Shown here: positions 17,449-25,982 of the stretch, piece by piece | Numbering within the stretch: position 1 is the stretch's first letter | Layout: every line of letters starts with the position of its first letter | NCBI GenBank assembly: GCA_019635975.1 | Contig: JAHBYM010000006.1 | Span: forward strand, 1 to 56,636 | Reading direction: 5' to 3' | From: Parvibaculum sp. | Lineage (GTDB): Bacteria > Pseudomonadota > Alphaproteobacteria > Parvibaculales > Parvibaculaceae | Length of the DNA: 56,636 nucleotides | Translations under genes and position numbers: made by a program | Notes under the pieces: generated by a model | The model's database searches: none | Seen by the model: the letters and a program-made list of their open reading frames with translations, nothing else | What the model was told of the DNA's origin: nothing

Positions 17449-19350
17449 ATGACCAGTTACAAGGACACCTACGACGCCTGGAAGCGCGATCCGGAGGGCT
17501 TCTGGGCCGACGCGGCCAAGGAGATCGACTGGTTCAAGCCGGCGACCCAAACCCTCGAAGTCAAAAACGGTCTCTCGCGCTGGTTCGTCGGCGCGGAAAC
17601 CAACACCTGCTGGAATGCGCTCGACCGTCATGTCAAGGCGGGGCATGGCGCGCGCACGGCGCTCATCTATGACAGCGCCATGCTCGGCCGCGTCAAGAAA
17701 TTCACCTATGCCGAACTGCTCGAAAAAGTTTCGCTCTTTGCCGGCGTGTTGCAGCGCCACGGCATAAATAAGGGCGACCGCGTGTTGATCTATATGCCGA
17801 TGGTGCCGCAGGCCGCCGTCGCGATGCTCGCCTGCGCGCGGCTCGGCGCGATCCATTCGGTGGTCTTTGGCGGCTTCGCGCCGAAGGAACTCGCGACCCG
17901 CATCGACGATGCGACGCCGAAGCTGATCGTCTCGGCCTCCTGCGGGCTCGAGCCGGGCCGTGTGCTGGCCTACAAGCCCTTGCTCGACAAGGCGATCGAG
18001 ATGAGCGCCCACAAGGTTTCGGCCACCATTATCTTCCAGCGCGAAATGGAAAAGGCGACGCTCGTCGCGGGCCGCGATTTCGACTGGAAGGAGGAGATGG
18101 ACAAGGCGGCCGCCGCCAATGCGCGGCCCGAATGCGTTCCCGTCGCCGCCACCGATCCGCTTTATGTGCTCTACACGTCCGGCACCACCGGCAAGCCGAA
18201 AGGCGTCGTTCGCGACAATGGCGGGCATATGGTGGCGCTCAAATGGTCGATGAAGAACGTCTATGACATCGACCCCGGCGACACGTTCTGGGCGGCGTCG
18301 GATGTCGGCTGGGTCGTCGGCCACAGCTACATCGTCTACGGGCCGCTGGTGCATGGCTGCACGACCATCCTCTTCGAGGGCAAGCCCGTCGGCACGCCCG
18401 ATGCAGGCACCTATTGGCGCATCATTGCCGAGCATGGCGTCAAGGCGATGTTCACCGCGCCCACCGCCTTCCGCGCCATCCGCAAGGAAGACCCGAAGGC
18501 CGCGCTTGTCGGCAAATACGATCTGTCGAAATTCGAGGTGCTTTATCTCGCCGGCGAGCGCGCCGATCCCGACACGATCCAGTGGGCCGAAAAGGCGTTG
18601 TCGGGCCGCCCGGTCATCGATCACTGGTGGCAGACCGAAAGCGGCTGGCCGATGGTCGCGAACCCGATGGGCATCGAGCGCCTGCCGGTCAAATACGGTT
18701 CGCCCACCGTGCCGCTGCCCGGCTACGAAATTCATGTGGTGGATGAGAGCAACAAGCAGGTCGGCCCCAACACGACCGGCGCCATCGTGGTCAAGCTGCC
18801 GCTGCCGCCGGGCTGCCTGCCGACGCTGTGGCAGAACGAACAGGGCTTCCGCGAAAGCTATCTCAGCGAGTTTCCCGGCTACTACAAGACAGCGGACGCC
18901 GGCTTTCTCGATGAAGACGGTTATCTATATGTGATGAGCCGCACCGACGACATCATCAATGTCGCCGGCCACCGGCTTTCGACCGGCGGCATGGAGGAAG
19001 TGCTGGCCGAACATCCCGATGTCGCCGAATGCGCCGTCATCGGCATTGCGGATGCGATGAAAGGCCAGGTGCCGGTCGGCTTCCTCGTCCTCAATGCCGG
19101 CGTCGCGCGTCCCGCCGCCGACATCGAGCGCGAGGCGGTCGCACTCATCCGTGAACGGATCGGTCCCGTCGCCGCCTTCAAGACCGCGATGATCGTGCAG
19201 CGCCTGCCGAAAACGCGCTCGGGCAAGGTCCTGCGCGGCACCATGCGCAAGATCGCCGACGGCGAGAAATGGGACACACCCGCCACCATCGACGACCCGG
19301 CGGTGCTCGGCGAAATCGAAGCCGTGCTGAAGGCGGGGCTGGGGAGGTAA
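17449..19350 (+). CDS. prpE: Propionyl-CoA synthetase (acetyl-CoA synthetase family)
   Basis: 633 residues, full length. The N-terminal Acs domain starts YKDTYDAWKRDPEGFW, the form seen in PrpE-type ligases. AMP-binding loop YTSGTTGKPKG begins at Tyr242, WWQTESGWP is the acyl-pocket motif, YYKTADAGFLDEDGYLYV holds the ATP ribose contact, and the catalytic lysine is Lys593 in TRSGKVLRGTMRK. It activates propionate (or acetate) to the CoA ester through an acyl-AMP. GGGGAGG precedes the ATG. Specificity between propionate, acetate and related acids cannot be settled from the sequence alone. Confidence 0.9.
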   Translation: MTSYKDTYDAWKRDPEGFWADAAKEIDWFKPATQTLEVKNGLSRWFVGAETNTCWNALDRHVKAGHGARTALIYDSAMLGRVKKFTYAELLEKVSLFAGVLQRHGINKGDRVLIYMPMVPQAAVAMLACARLGAIHSVVFGGFAPKELATRIDDATPKLIVSASCGLEPGRVLAYKPLLDKAIEMSAHKVSATIIFQREMEKATLVAGRDFDWKEEMDKAAAANARPECVPVAATDPLYVLYTSGTTGKPKGVVRDNGGHMVALKWSMKNVYDIDPGDTFWAASDVGWVVGHSYIVYGPLVHGCTTILFEGKPVGTPDAGTYWRIIAEHGVKAMFTAPTAFRAIRKEDPKAALVGKYDLSKFEVLYLAGERADPDTIQWAEKALSGRPVIDHWWQTESGWPMVANPMGIERLPVKYGSPTVPLPGYEIHVVDESNKQVGPNTTGAIVVKLPLPPGCLPTLWQNEQGFRESYLSEFPGYYKTADAGFLDEDGYLYVMSRTDDIINVAGHRLSTGGMEEVLAEHPDVAECAVIGIADAMKGQVPVGFLVLNAGVARPAADIEREAVALIRERIGPVAAFKTAMIVQRLPKTRSGKVLRGTMRKIADGEKWDTPATIDDPAVLGEIEAVLKAGLGR

Positions 19351-19379
19351 GGGGGGAGGCTTGCGCCGCTCCCAACGTC

Positions 19380-19470
19380 GTCATTGCGAGCGAAGCGAAG
19401 CAACCCAGAAGCGACATGCGCTGAATTTGCCGCTTCTGCGTTGCTTCGTCGCTGCGCTCCTCGCAATGAC
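19380..19470. repeat. REP-like palindromic element between prpE and the SDR gene
   Basis: The ends GTCATTGCGAG and CTCGCAATGAC are exact reverse complements, and the arms continue with imperfect pairing (CGAAGCGAAGCAACCCAGAAGCG against its counterpart) around a short centre. This CATTGCGAG...GAAGCAA form is a widespread dispersed repeat. Its CCAGAAGC core also occurs in the repeat at 17257. Confidence 0.8.
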
Positions 19471-19554
19471 ATGAGGTGGTGCAGGCCCTCTTGCCTCTCC
19501 CCACCGCACCCCCCAGATGCTATACCTCCCCCTTCCCACACCCGGAGCACGTCC

Positions 19555-20385
19555 ATGGCCGCAGGCGAAACTCTCAAAGGCAAGGTTGCGATCGTCACCG
19601 GCGGCGCGAGCGGCATCGGGCGCGCGGTGGCGCATGCCTTTGCCGATCAGGGCGCCAAGGTGATGCTTTGCGATGTCGACGAGGAAGCGGGCGAGGCGGT
19701 TGCCGCCGAAATCGCCGACCGTGGCGGCGAGGCGCGCTTCCGGCATTGCGATGTCGGCGAGCGGCTCGACGTGCGCAATCTCGTCTGCGCGACGACCGAC
19801 GCTTTCGAGCGCGTCGATATTCTCGTCAACAATGCCGGCGTGGTTTCGAAAGGGGCGAGTTTCCTGACGCTCGAGGAAGAAGAGTTCGACCGCGTCATCC
19901 GCATCAATCTCAAGGGCCATTTCCTGGTCGGCCAGGCGGTCGCGCAACAAATGGTCAAGCAGATCGAGGAGGGGCATCCGCCCGGCGTCATCGTCAACAT
20001 GTCGTCGATCAACGCCGTTCTCGCGATTGCCGACCAGACCGCCTATGTCGCGTCGAAAGGCGGCGTCAAGCAGCTCACCGAGGCGATGGCGCTGTCGCTC
20101 GCGCCCTACGGCATCCGCGTCAACGCGATCGGCCCCGGCACCATCGCGACGCCGATGGCCGGCGCCGTCAACAGCGACGAGCGCGCGCAGAAAGTGATGA
20201 TGTCGCGCACGCCCTTGGGCCGCATCGGTCAGCCGGAGGAAATCGCCTCCATCGCGGTCTTCCTTGCGTCGGACGCCGCGAGCTACATGACCGGCCAGAC
20301 CATCTATGCCGATGGCGGCCGCCTCTCCCTCAACTACCTCGCCCAGCCGCCGGTGAAGGTGAAGGACGACGAGAGGAAGAAGTAG
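19555..20385 (+). CDS. Short-chain dehydrogenase/reductase (classical SDR)
   Basis: 276 residues from the ATG at 19555; upstream in-frame codons run through the REP-like element and were discarded. Cofactor loop TGGASGIG near 15-22, Asp at the end of strand 2 (LCDVDEEAG, favouring NAD(H) over NADP(H)), NNAG, and the catalytic Ser150/151, Tyr164 (AYVASK) and Lys168. PGTIATPM follows. It oxidises or reduces a hydroxy/keto group; glucose dehydrogenase-like and 3-oxoacyl reductase-like enzymes look the same at this level. It follows prpE by about 200 bases and may or may not be co-transcribed. Confidence 0.88.
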   Translation: MAAGETLKGKVAIVTGGASGIGRAVAHAFADQGAKVMLCDVDEEAGEAVAAEIADRGGEARFRHCDVGERLDVRNLVCATTDAFERVDILVNNAGVVSKGASFLTLEEEEFDRVIRINLKGHFLVGQAVAQQMVKQIEEGHPPGVIVNMSSINAVLAIADQTAYVASKGGVKQLTEAMALSLAPYGIRVNAIGPGTIATPMAGAVNSDERAQKVMMSRTPLGRIGQPEEIASIAVFLASDAASYMTGQTIYADGGRLSLNYLAQPPVKVKDDERKK

Positions 20386-20424
20386 GAGAGGGCGGCTTTC
20401 GCCCGGCACGTATCGACGCCCGGA

Positions 20425-20844
20425 TCACGTCCGTTGCCGGCTCTTGTCCGGCATCGAGGCCGGCGCCGCTTTCACCGTCAGCAGTTTCTCGATCGTCTGG
20501 GCAAGGTCGGCCGGACGGAATGGCTTGGCGAGCGACGCATTCGCGCCGAGTTTCTCGGCTGTTTTCAGGAAGTCCAGCCGCTTCGTGCGGCCGCCGCCCG
20601 AGATCGCCACGATCGGGATCGCGCTGTTCATCCGCCGGATCGCCATAATCGTCTCGATGCCTTCCTGCACCGGCATGAGAATATCCGTCACCACGATCTC
20701 CGGCGCAGGGTTGCTTCGTCTGAGCTGGGCGAGCCCGGCCGCGCCGTCGCCCGAGCAAGTGACGCTGTGACCGTATTTCGTGAGGACCGACTTAAGCAGC
20801 CGCGCCACATCAAGGTCGTCTTCAATCAGCAGCACATGCGCCAT
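20425..20844 (-). CDS. Receiver-only response regulator
   Basis: 139 residues, a single REC domain without output domain. Acidic pocket Glu8/Asp9/Asp10 (LIEDD), phosphoacceptor Asp54 (VVTDILMP), Ser82 in place of the switch Thr (AISGGG) and Lys107 (LAKPF) are all present, so it should be phosphorylatable. The C-terminal 20 residues (APASMPDKSRQRT) are a short polar tail. It is divergent from a two-gene unit with a histidine kinase that has no receiver of its own, which makes it the natural partner. Confidence 0.9.
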   Translation of the reverse strand: MAHVLLIEDDLDVARLLKSVLTKYGHSVTCSGDGAAGLAQLRRSNPAPEIVVTDILMPVQEGIETIMAIRRMNSAIPIVAISGGGRTKRLDFLKTAEKLGANASLAKPFRPADLAQTIEKLLTVKAAPASMPDKSRQRT

Positions 20845-20968
20845 GTATGAACCCTCTTAATCTTTTGTTTATACGGGCCCTCATTGCCAGCAATTTGTTT
20901 CCGAACTGTTAAGACCTTTGTCTTATTTCTGGCCAAAGGGGGGCTGTTCCTGTTGCGTAGGATTTTGG

Positions 20969-22771
20969 ATGGCCATAGGAATGTGCAGCGCCGCACGGGG
21001 GCTCGCCGGCTGGTTCGGGCGTTTGTGGCCTTTCGGACGCCGGGCGGCCCCGCCTGCTGCACAGGTTGATCCTCAAGGTGCCGGCGGACCGGACGCGCCG
21101 CGCGTGGAAGCGCGGCTCCGTGCCCTCTTCGCCGATGCATCCGATCGTGGGCCGGCCGCGCTCGCCCATCTGCAATTATTGAATCTGTCGGAGATCCGGA
21201 AAGAGGTCGGCGCACGCTGGCCGAAGGTTCAGCGGCTTGTCCATCTCCTCACCGAAACGACGCTCTACCGGCATCTCGGTCCTGACGATTTCTTTTTTGT
21301 TTGCCGTGAGGACGTCTATGTCGTCGCCTTTCCCCATCTGACGCCGAACGAAGCAGCCGCGACCTGCCAGCGGATCGTCGATGAGATATCGCACCATCTG
21401 TTTGGCAAGGACGATGATGCGGAGGCGTTCGGCGAGGGCGGCAACCCGGTCGGTCAGTTGGATGTTGTCGCAACTTCGTTCGGCGTCGATCGACAGCAGG
21501 TCCACGAGGCTTCTTCCGCGCTCGCGCTTGTCACCGGCGCCGCGCTCGACCGCGCCGGCAGGAACGCCGTCGCGTTGAGTGCCCTGGACCGCAAGGTCGA
21601 ACAGTCGCTTGCGGCCGCGGAGGCATTTCTCTCCGTCATGTCGGAAGAACAGCCAGCCGACAGGTTGCCGGAGGTCATACGGCGGCTCGGTTCCCTTATT
21701 GACCAGCTTCGTGCACTGGAGAGAGAGCTTATGGGACCGGGGGCACCCAGCGAAACGAAGCCGGACACGGAAATTTCCTGTCTCCCGATCGAATGGGATG
21801 GCCTCAAGCATGGGTACGATTTCGAGATGCCTCAGGAATGGCGCGCCATTCCGGGCAGCAGGCAAGACGCACTGACCCGTCTGTCGCAGACATTGACCGT
21901 CGCCGAAGAGCGTTTGGCGCATTTCGAGGCGCTTGCCGCGCGAAACGCCACAGCGGACGACGATATATGCTGGATGACGGTTCCGGATATGCCGATCTCC
22001 TATACGATCGACTATCTCCCGATGCTCGAAACGCGCCGTAGCGTCGTCGCAATCTATCTCGCGCGCATTCGCTTCCGGCTCGGCGACCTGCCGGTGACGC
22101 TCGATGAACTTCTGGAGATCGAGGACGATCTGGAAGTGCGTGCGGTTGCAAGCCGCCTCGTTGCGCGTGCGGTGGTGAAGCGGGCTGGCGCGGCCTCATG
22201 CGAGAATTCGCTCCGTGCCGTCTCCGTTGACGACGCGATTTTTCGCTCCGCGGTGCACCGGCGGACCTTTTTCGAGTTCATCTCCAACATCGAGCACGAA
22301 GTTCGGCGGCAGCTCATTGTCGAGGTTGTTCTTCATGCCGCGTGGCCGCCGCTCCAGATCGAACAAAGCCTCCTGCAGTTGCAGCCCTTCTGCCGGGCCA
22401 TTTTCCTGCGCTTGCCCGATCTCGACATCGATGTCGGCAACACGGCAATGTTCACGCCCAAAATCAGGAAGGCGGTCAGCGCCGTCGGCGTGGCGCCGGC
22501 CGCCGGGGTGAATGAGGAAAACTTTCTGTGCGCTTTGAAGAAACTGGTTCTGCAATGCGAGAAGCTCGGCCTCAATACCTACCTCGTCGAGACGCCGTCT
22601 CTTGCCGTCTTCATGAACGCGATCGGCATGGGCGTCACCTTCACAAGCGGCGTCGTAATACTGCCCGCCTGCGAAGAGCCCTCGGCGTTGCACACGAAGA
22701 CGATCGAGGACATTTTTTCGGCGCGTGTGCCGGCTCGGGACGAGCCCGGCAGGCGCGCTCGTCTTGTTTGA
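20969..22771 (+). CDS. Uncharacterised protein with degenerate GGDEF- and EAL-like domains
   Basis: About 600 residues from the ATG at 20969 (a TTG at 20918 in the same frame is less likely; an ATG at 20981 is possible). Residues about 60-190 have the order of a GGDEF domain, but the signature is replaced (CREDVYVVAFPHL where RLGGDEF is expected). The middle is helical. The last 170 residues trace an EAL fold (HRRTFFEFISNI, QSLLQLQPFCRAIFLRLPDL, KLGLNTYLVETPSLAVFMNA) without the EAL metal ligands. It is therefore probably a catalytically dead, possibly c-di-GMP-sensing or docking protein. Its stop lies 8 bases before the kinase start, so the two are co-translated. Confidence 0.65.
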   Translation: MAIGMCSAARGLAGWFGRLWPFGRRAAPPAAQVDPQGAGGPDAPRVEARLRALFADASDRGPAALAHLQLLNLSEIRKEVGARWPKVQRLVHLLTETTLYRHLGPDDFFFVCREDVYVVAFPHLTPNEAAATCQRIVDEISHHLFGKDDDAEAFGEGGNPVGQLDVVATSFGVDRQQVHEASSALALVTGAALDRAGRNAVALSALDRKVEQSLAAAEAFLSVMSEEQPADRLPEVIRRLGSLIDQLRALERELMGPGAPSETKPDTEISCLPIEWDGLKHGYDFEMPQEWRAIPGSRQDALTRLSQTLTVAEERLAHFEALAARNATADDDICWMTVPDMPISYTIDYLPMLETRRSVVAIYLARIRFRLGDLPVTLDELLEIEDDLEVRAVASRLVARAVVKRAGAASCENSLRAVSVDDAIFRSAVHRRTFFEFISNIEHEVRRQLIVEVVLHAAWPPLQIEQSLLQLQPFCRAIFLRLPDLDIDVGNTAMFTPKIRKAVSAVGVAPAAGVNEENFLCALKKLVLQCEKLGLNTYLVETPSLAVFMNAIGMGVTFTSGVVILPACEEPSALHTKTIEDIFSARVPARDEPGRRARLV

Positions 22772-22779
22772 CGGTTGCC

Positions 22780-24846
22780 ATGCTTCTCGATCTCATAGCC
22801 TTCTGCCCGACGAAAATGCGCCGTCTCGTGGCTGCCACCGACTGGGGCGTCACGTCGCTTGGCCCCATGCGCGACTGGTCGCCCGAGCTTCGGGCACAAG
22901 TGCAACTCTGTCTGGATTCCGAGCATCCGATGTTGCTCGCGCTCGGCGACGATCTTGTCCAGATATACAATGATGGCTACATCCCCATCCTCGCCGACAA
23001 GCACCCCGCGGCACTAGGCCGACCATTGATGGAAACATGGTCCGAGATCGAGGATTTTCTGACACCGGCCGTCGAGGAACTGCGCGGGGGCGGAACGCTC
23101 AGTCAGACCGACTTCCCTCTCGTCATGAGGCGGAACGGCAAACTCGCTGAACTCCACTTCACATTTTCCTTTAGTCCCCTGCGGAGTGGCGACGGAGTGA
23201 CGTCCGGCTTTCTCTCCGTCGCCTCCAACACAAGTACACGCGTCTGGAATGAACGCCGCGCCGCGACGCTGGACCGGCTCGCGGAAACGGCACGGCCAAA
23301 TGCGAGTCCGAAAGAGGTGTGGGATGGGGTGAGACACGCTCTCACCAGCAATACGAGAGACGTTGCCGCTGCCGTCCTTTTCGCGCATCGGGACGGCAGG
23401 CCGTGCGAACCCATCTGGTCCATCGGTATCTCCGCGCGCAGGGAAGTTGCGCGCCTGCGGGCGCAGGTCGTGCGCCCCGGGAACCCTCGGCGGCAGATCA
23501 AGATCCTTCGTCCCGGAGGCGTGAGCGCGAAGCGGCAAATCGGCGAGATCGGCATCGCGCTTCCTGTCCGAACGCGGCAGCAGGGCGTCGTCGCGACTCT
23601 CGTCGTCTTTCCACATGAACTCGTGCCGGTCACGAGAAGACTTCTCGGCTTTTACAACGGCCTCCGGAACGCCTGCGAGCGATCTCTCGAGATCGCCGCC
23701 GCGAACCGGGAGGAAATCATCGCGCTGCGCAACGAACTGGCCGAGGCGGATATCCGCTACCAGTTTCTGTTCGAAAGCCTGGGCGAGGGCGTCATATATA
23801 CCACCATCGAGGGGCGTGCCGCCGAAAGCGAGAGAATTCTTGCCGTCAATGCAAGTGGCTGCCGCATGCTCGGATACACGAACGCGGATCTTACCGGTAG
23901 CGCGCGGGAAAAGGTCCTCTTCGACGGCGATCCGCTGTTGTCGCAAGCCCTGCTTCAGCGTGAAAAGCAAGGGATATTCCGCGGCGAACTCAAGCTCAGG
24001 CGGGCGGACGGCGCGCCGCTCTGGGCCGACCTGACCTCAAATCTCATGACCGACGAGACGGGCCGCCGTCAGGCGGTCACTGTTTTCCGCGACGCCACCC
24101 AGCGCAGGGAAATGGAGCAGAAGGCCAAGCATACCGAGCGTCTGGAGGCGCTCGGCCAATTGACGGGCGGCGTTGCGCATGACTTCAACAATCTTCTTAC
24201 GGTGTTCCTTGGCGGCGCCGACGAACTCGTGAAGGACAGCGCCCTTGGCCCGTATGAACGCGAGCTCGCCGGCACCATGAAAGCGGCGGCGGAGCGGGGC
24301 CACAGGCTGACCGGTCAGTTGCTTGCCTATGCACGTCGTCAGGACCTTCGCCCGCGCCGGGTCGATGTCAACCGCGTCATCGTGGACTCCGCCCCGTTGC
24401 TGCGGCGTCTGTTCACCGGCGGCATGGGTCTCCGGCTGGACCTGGCGAAGGAGCTGCCTTGCGTCAAACTCGACTCGGGGAAATTCCAGACGGCCCTGCT
24501 CAATCTTGTTGCCAATGCGCGCGACGCGATGCCGGCTGCTGGCGGCTATGTGAGGATCGTCACGGAAAATCTGCGGCTTGGCGCGAGCGAGCAGGGTCTC
24601 TATGCCGGCCTGCCCGGCGGGCGGTACGTTCGGGTCAGCGTCGAGGACAATGGCACCGGCATTGCGGAAGACGCGATGGTGCGGCTTTTCGAACCTTACT
24701 TCACCACCAAGCCGCTCGGCGAGGGGACGGGGCTCGGGCTTCCGATGGTCCAGGGTTTCATGGCTCAATCCGGCGGCGATGTTCGGATCGAGAGCGAGTG
24801 GGGCAAGGGTACGTCGGTTCACCTCGTTCTGCCTGCCTTACGCTGA
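22780..24846 (+). CDS. PAS-GAF-PAS sensor histidine kinase
   Basis: 688 residues from the ATG at 22780, 8 bases after the previous stop. An N-terminal PAS-like domain (SLGPMRDWSPELRAQVQLC, LVQIYNDGYIPILADKHPAA) is of a type common in soluble kinases and resembles the PAS of bacteriophytochrome-like proteins. A GAF-like region (about 180-310) and a second PAS (about 330-450, FLFESLGEGVIYTT) follow. The kinase core has the phospho-accepting His467 in GGVAHDFNNLL, N box NLVANARDAMP, VEDNGTGI, FEPYFTTK and GEGTGLGL. No membrane helix is seen, so it is cytoplasmic. It likely phosphorylates the receiver protein encoded divergently at 20844. Confidence 0.88.
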   Translation: MLLDLIAFCPTKMRRLVAATDWGVTSLGPMRDWSPELRAQVQLCLDSEHPMLLALGDDLVQIYNDGYIPILADKHPAALGRPLMETWSEIEDFLTPAVEELRGGGTLSQTDFPLVMRRNGKLAELHFTFSFSPLRSGDGVTSGFLSVASNTSTRVWNERRAATLDRLAETARPNASPKEVWDGVRHALTSNTRDVAAAVLFAHRDGRPCEPIWSIGISARREVARLRAQVVRPGNPRRQIKILRPGGVSAKRQIGEIGIALPVRTRQQGVVATLVVFPHELVPVTRRLLGFYNGLRNACERSLEIAAANREEIIALRNELAEADIRYQFLFESLGEGVIYTTIEGRAAESERILAVNASGCRMLGYTNADLTGSAREKVLFDGDPLLSQALLQREKQGIFRGELKLRRADGAPLWADLTSNLMTDETGRRQAVTVFRDATQRREMEQKAKHTERLEALGQLTGGVAHDFNNLLTVFLGGADELVKDSALGPYERELAGTMKAAAERGHRLTGQLLAYARRQDLRPRRVDVNRVIVDSAPLLRRLFTGGMGLRLDLAKELPCVKLDSGKFQTALLNLVANARDAMPAAGGYVRIVTENLRLGASEQGLYAGLPGGRYVRVSVEDNGTGIAEDAMVRLFEPYFTTKPLGEGTGLGLPMVQGFMAQSGGDVRIESEWGKGTSVHLVLPALR

Positions 24847-24878
24847 ACCGATCGCCGGACACTGCATGTGCCGCAAAC

Positions 24879-24902
24879 CGGGGATAACTTCACTTGTCCC
24901 CG
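24879..24902. repeat. First of two tandem CGGGGATAA hairpins
   Basis: CGGGGA and TCCCCG pair around a 12-base loop. The preceding bases AAACCGGGGATAA recur 61 bases further on. It lies just after the kinase gene and may act as a weak terminator. Confidence 0.5.
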
Positions 24903-24939
24903 CTCTTGTCGGACGCGACGCCGCCGCGAGCGTCAAAAC

Positions 24940-24964
24940 CGGGGATAAATTATTTTTATCCCCG
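24940..24964. repeat. Second tandem CGGGGATAA hairpin, perfect 10-bp stem
   Basis: CGGGGATAAA and TTTATCCCCG pair perfectly around TTATT. It repeats the motif at 24879. The loop and lower stem are AT-rich but no T-run follows, so terminator function is uncertain. Confidence 0.55.
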
Positions 24965-25045
24965 TCTATCATCCGTAGACGGATCGAAGTTCCGGCTGTT
25001 TGTGACAGATTTTTGACAGTTCGATGACAGTCGCGGGCGAAAAAG

Positions 25046-25073
25046 AAAAAGGCGCGGAAAACCGCGCCTTTTC
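25046..25073 (-). terminator. Rho-independent terminator of trcR
   Basis: AAAGGCGCGG and CCGCGCCTTT form a perfect 10-bp stem around AAAA. On the minus strand it is followed by a T-rich run (TTTTTCTTTTTC), 33 bases past the trcR stop. The plus-strand side also ends in TTTT, so it may work both ways. Confidence 0.85.
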
Positions 25074-25105
25074 ATTTGTGACAGTCGGGCGACGGAAAGC
25101 GGGGA

Positions 25106-25843
25106 TTACTCCTCGCCATCCTCCTCGATCTTGACGTCTTTCAGCTTCGCGAAAACGCTGTCGGCGTCGTAGCTCTTGCGTTCCTCGTCTTCCGGCTTCT
25201 TTTCCGGCGCGGCGATGGTCGCGTGCAGCGGTTCGGCGGGCTGGGGCGCGGTTTCGCTCGCCGGCAGCAATGTTTCGGTGATGCCGGCGGCCTTGTTGGC
25301 CTTCTTGCGTTCGCGTTCGGCCTTGCGCGCGGCCTTCTGCACCGCCGCGTCGAGCTCGATTTGCGTGCAAAGACCGAGGGTTACGGGATCGACCGGCTTG
25401 ATGTTGGGCGAGTTCCAGTGGCTGCGGTCGCGCACGCTCTGGATCGTCGGCTTGGTGGTGCCGACAAGCTTGGCAACCTGCGAGTCCGGCAGTTCCGGGT
25501 GGTTGCGCAACAGCCAGGCGATCGCGTCCGGGCGGTCCTGACGGCGCGACACGGGCGTGTAGCGCGGGCCTTTGCGTGTCGGGATCGGCGGGATTTTGTA
25601 TTTGCTTTCAGCGGTTTGCAGGCGAGCGTCCGGGTCCTGCTGGCAGCGCTCGATTTCGGCGCGCGTCAACTGGCCGGAGACCACGGGGTCCATGCCCTTG
25701 ATCCCCTGCGCCACGTCGCCGTCGGCGATGCCCTTCACCTCAAGCACGTGCAAACCGCAGAAATCGGCCACCTGGTCGAAGGTCAGCGCGGTGTTTTCGA
25801 CAAGCCAGACGGCCGTCGCCTTGGGCATAAGGGGCTGAATCAT
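25106..25843 (-). CDS. trcR: Cell-cycle transcriptional regulator TrcR (DUF1013)
   Basis: 245 residues. The start MIQPLMPKATAVWLVENTAL and the blocks FCGLHVLEVKGIADGDVAQG, KGPRYTPVSRRQDRPDAIAW and VGTTKPTIQSVRDRSHWNS identify the DUF1013 family, two HTH-like segments joined by a basic linker and followed by a charged, disordered tail. In Rhizobiales and Caulobacterales this protein is described as a cell-cycle transcription factor. It stands alone with its own terminator. An internal ATG at 25828 (MPKATAV) is an alternative start. Confidence 0.88.
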   Translation of the reverse strand: MIQPLMPKATAVWLVENTALTFDQVADFCGLHVLEVKGIADGDVAQGIKGMDPVVSGQLTRAEIERCQQDPDARLQTAESKYKIPPIPTRKGPRYTPVSRRQDRPDAIAWLLRNHPELPDSQVAKLVGTTKPTIQSVRDRSHWNSPNIKPVDPVTLGLCTQIELDAAVQKAARKAERERKKANKAAGITETLLPASETAPQPAEPLHATIAAPEKKPEDEERKSYDADSVFAKLKDVKIEEDGEE

Positions 25844-25982
25844 ATCGGTTTCTCCGATCCATCCGGGGCTTCCGAACGAACCCTTTCCTCGTCAAAGGGA
25901 GTGGGTAGGGCGCTTGTATAAGGCGGATTGGCGCGTAAGGAAAGGCCGTTCGCGGCCTTGGCGCCGAATTCGCGTACCCGGC

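Noticed and set aside
17380..18735. 451-codon open frame on the minus strand
   Set aside because: Antisense to prpE, whose motifs are complete.
20857..20871. TTAA-N7-TTTA upstream of the receiver gene as a CtrA site
   Set aside because: One half-site is degenerate and the region is generally AT-rich, so chance is likely.
22528..22779. Longer start for the histidine kinase
   Set aside because: The 84 extra codons overlap the preceding gene in another frame and have no homology; the ATG at 22780 is 8 bases after that gene's stop.
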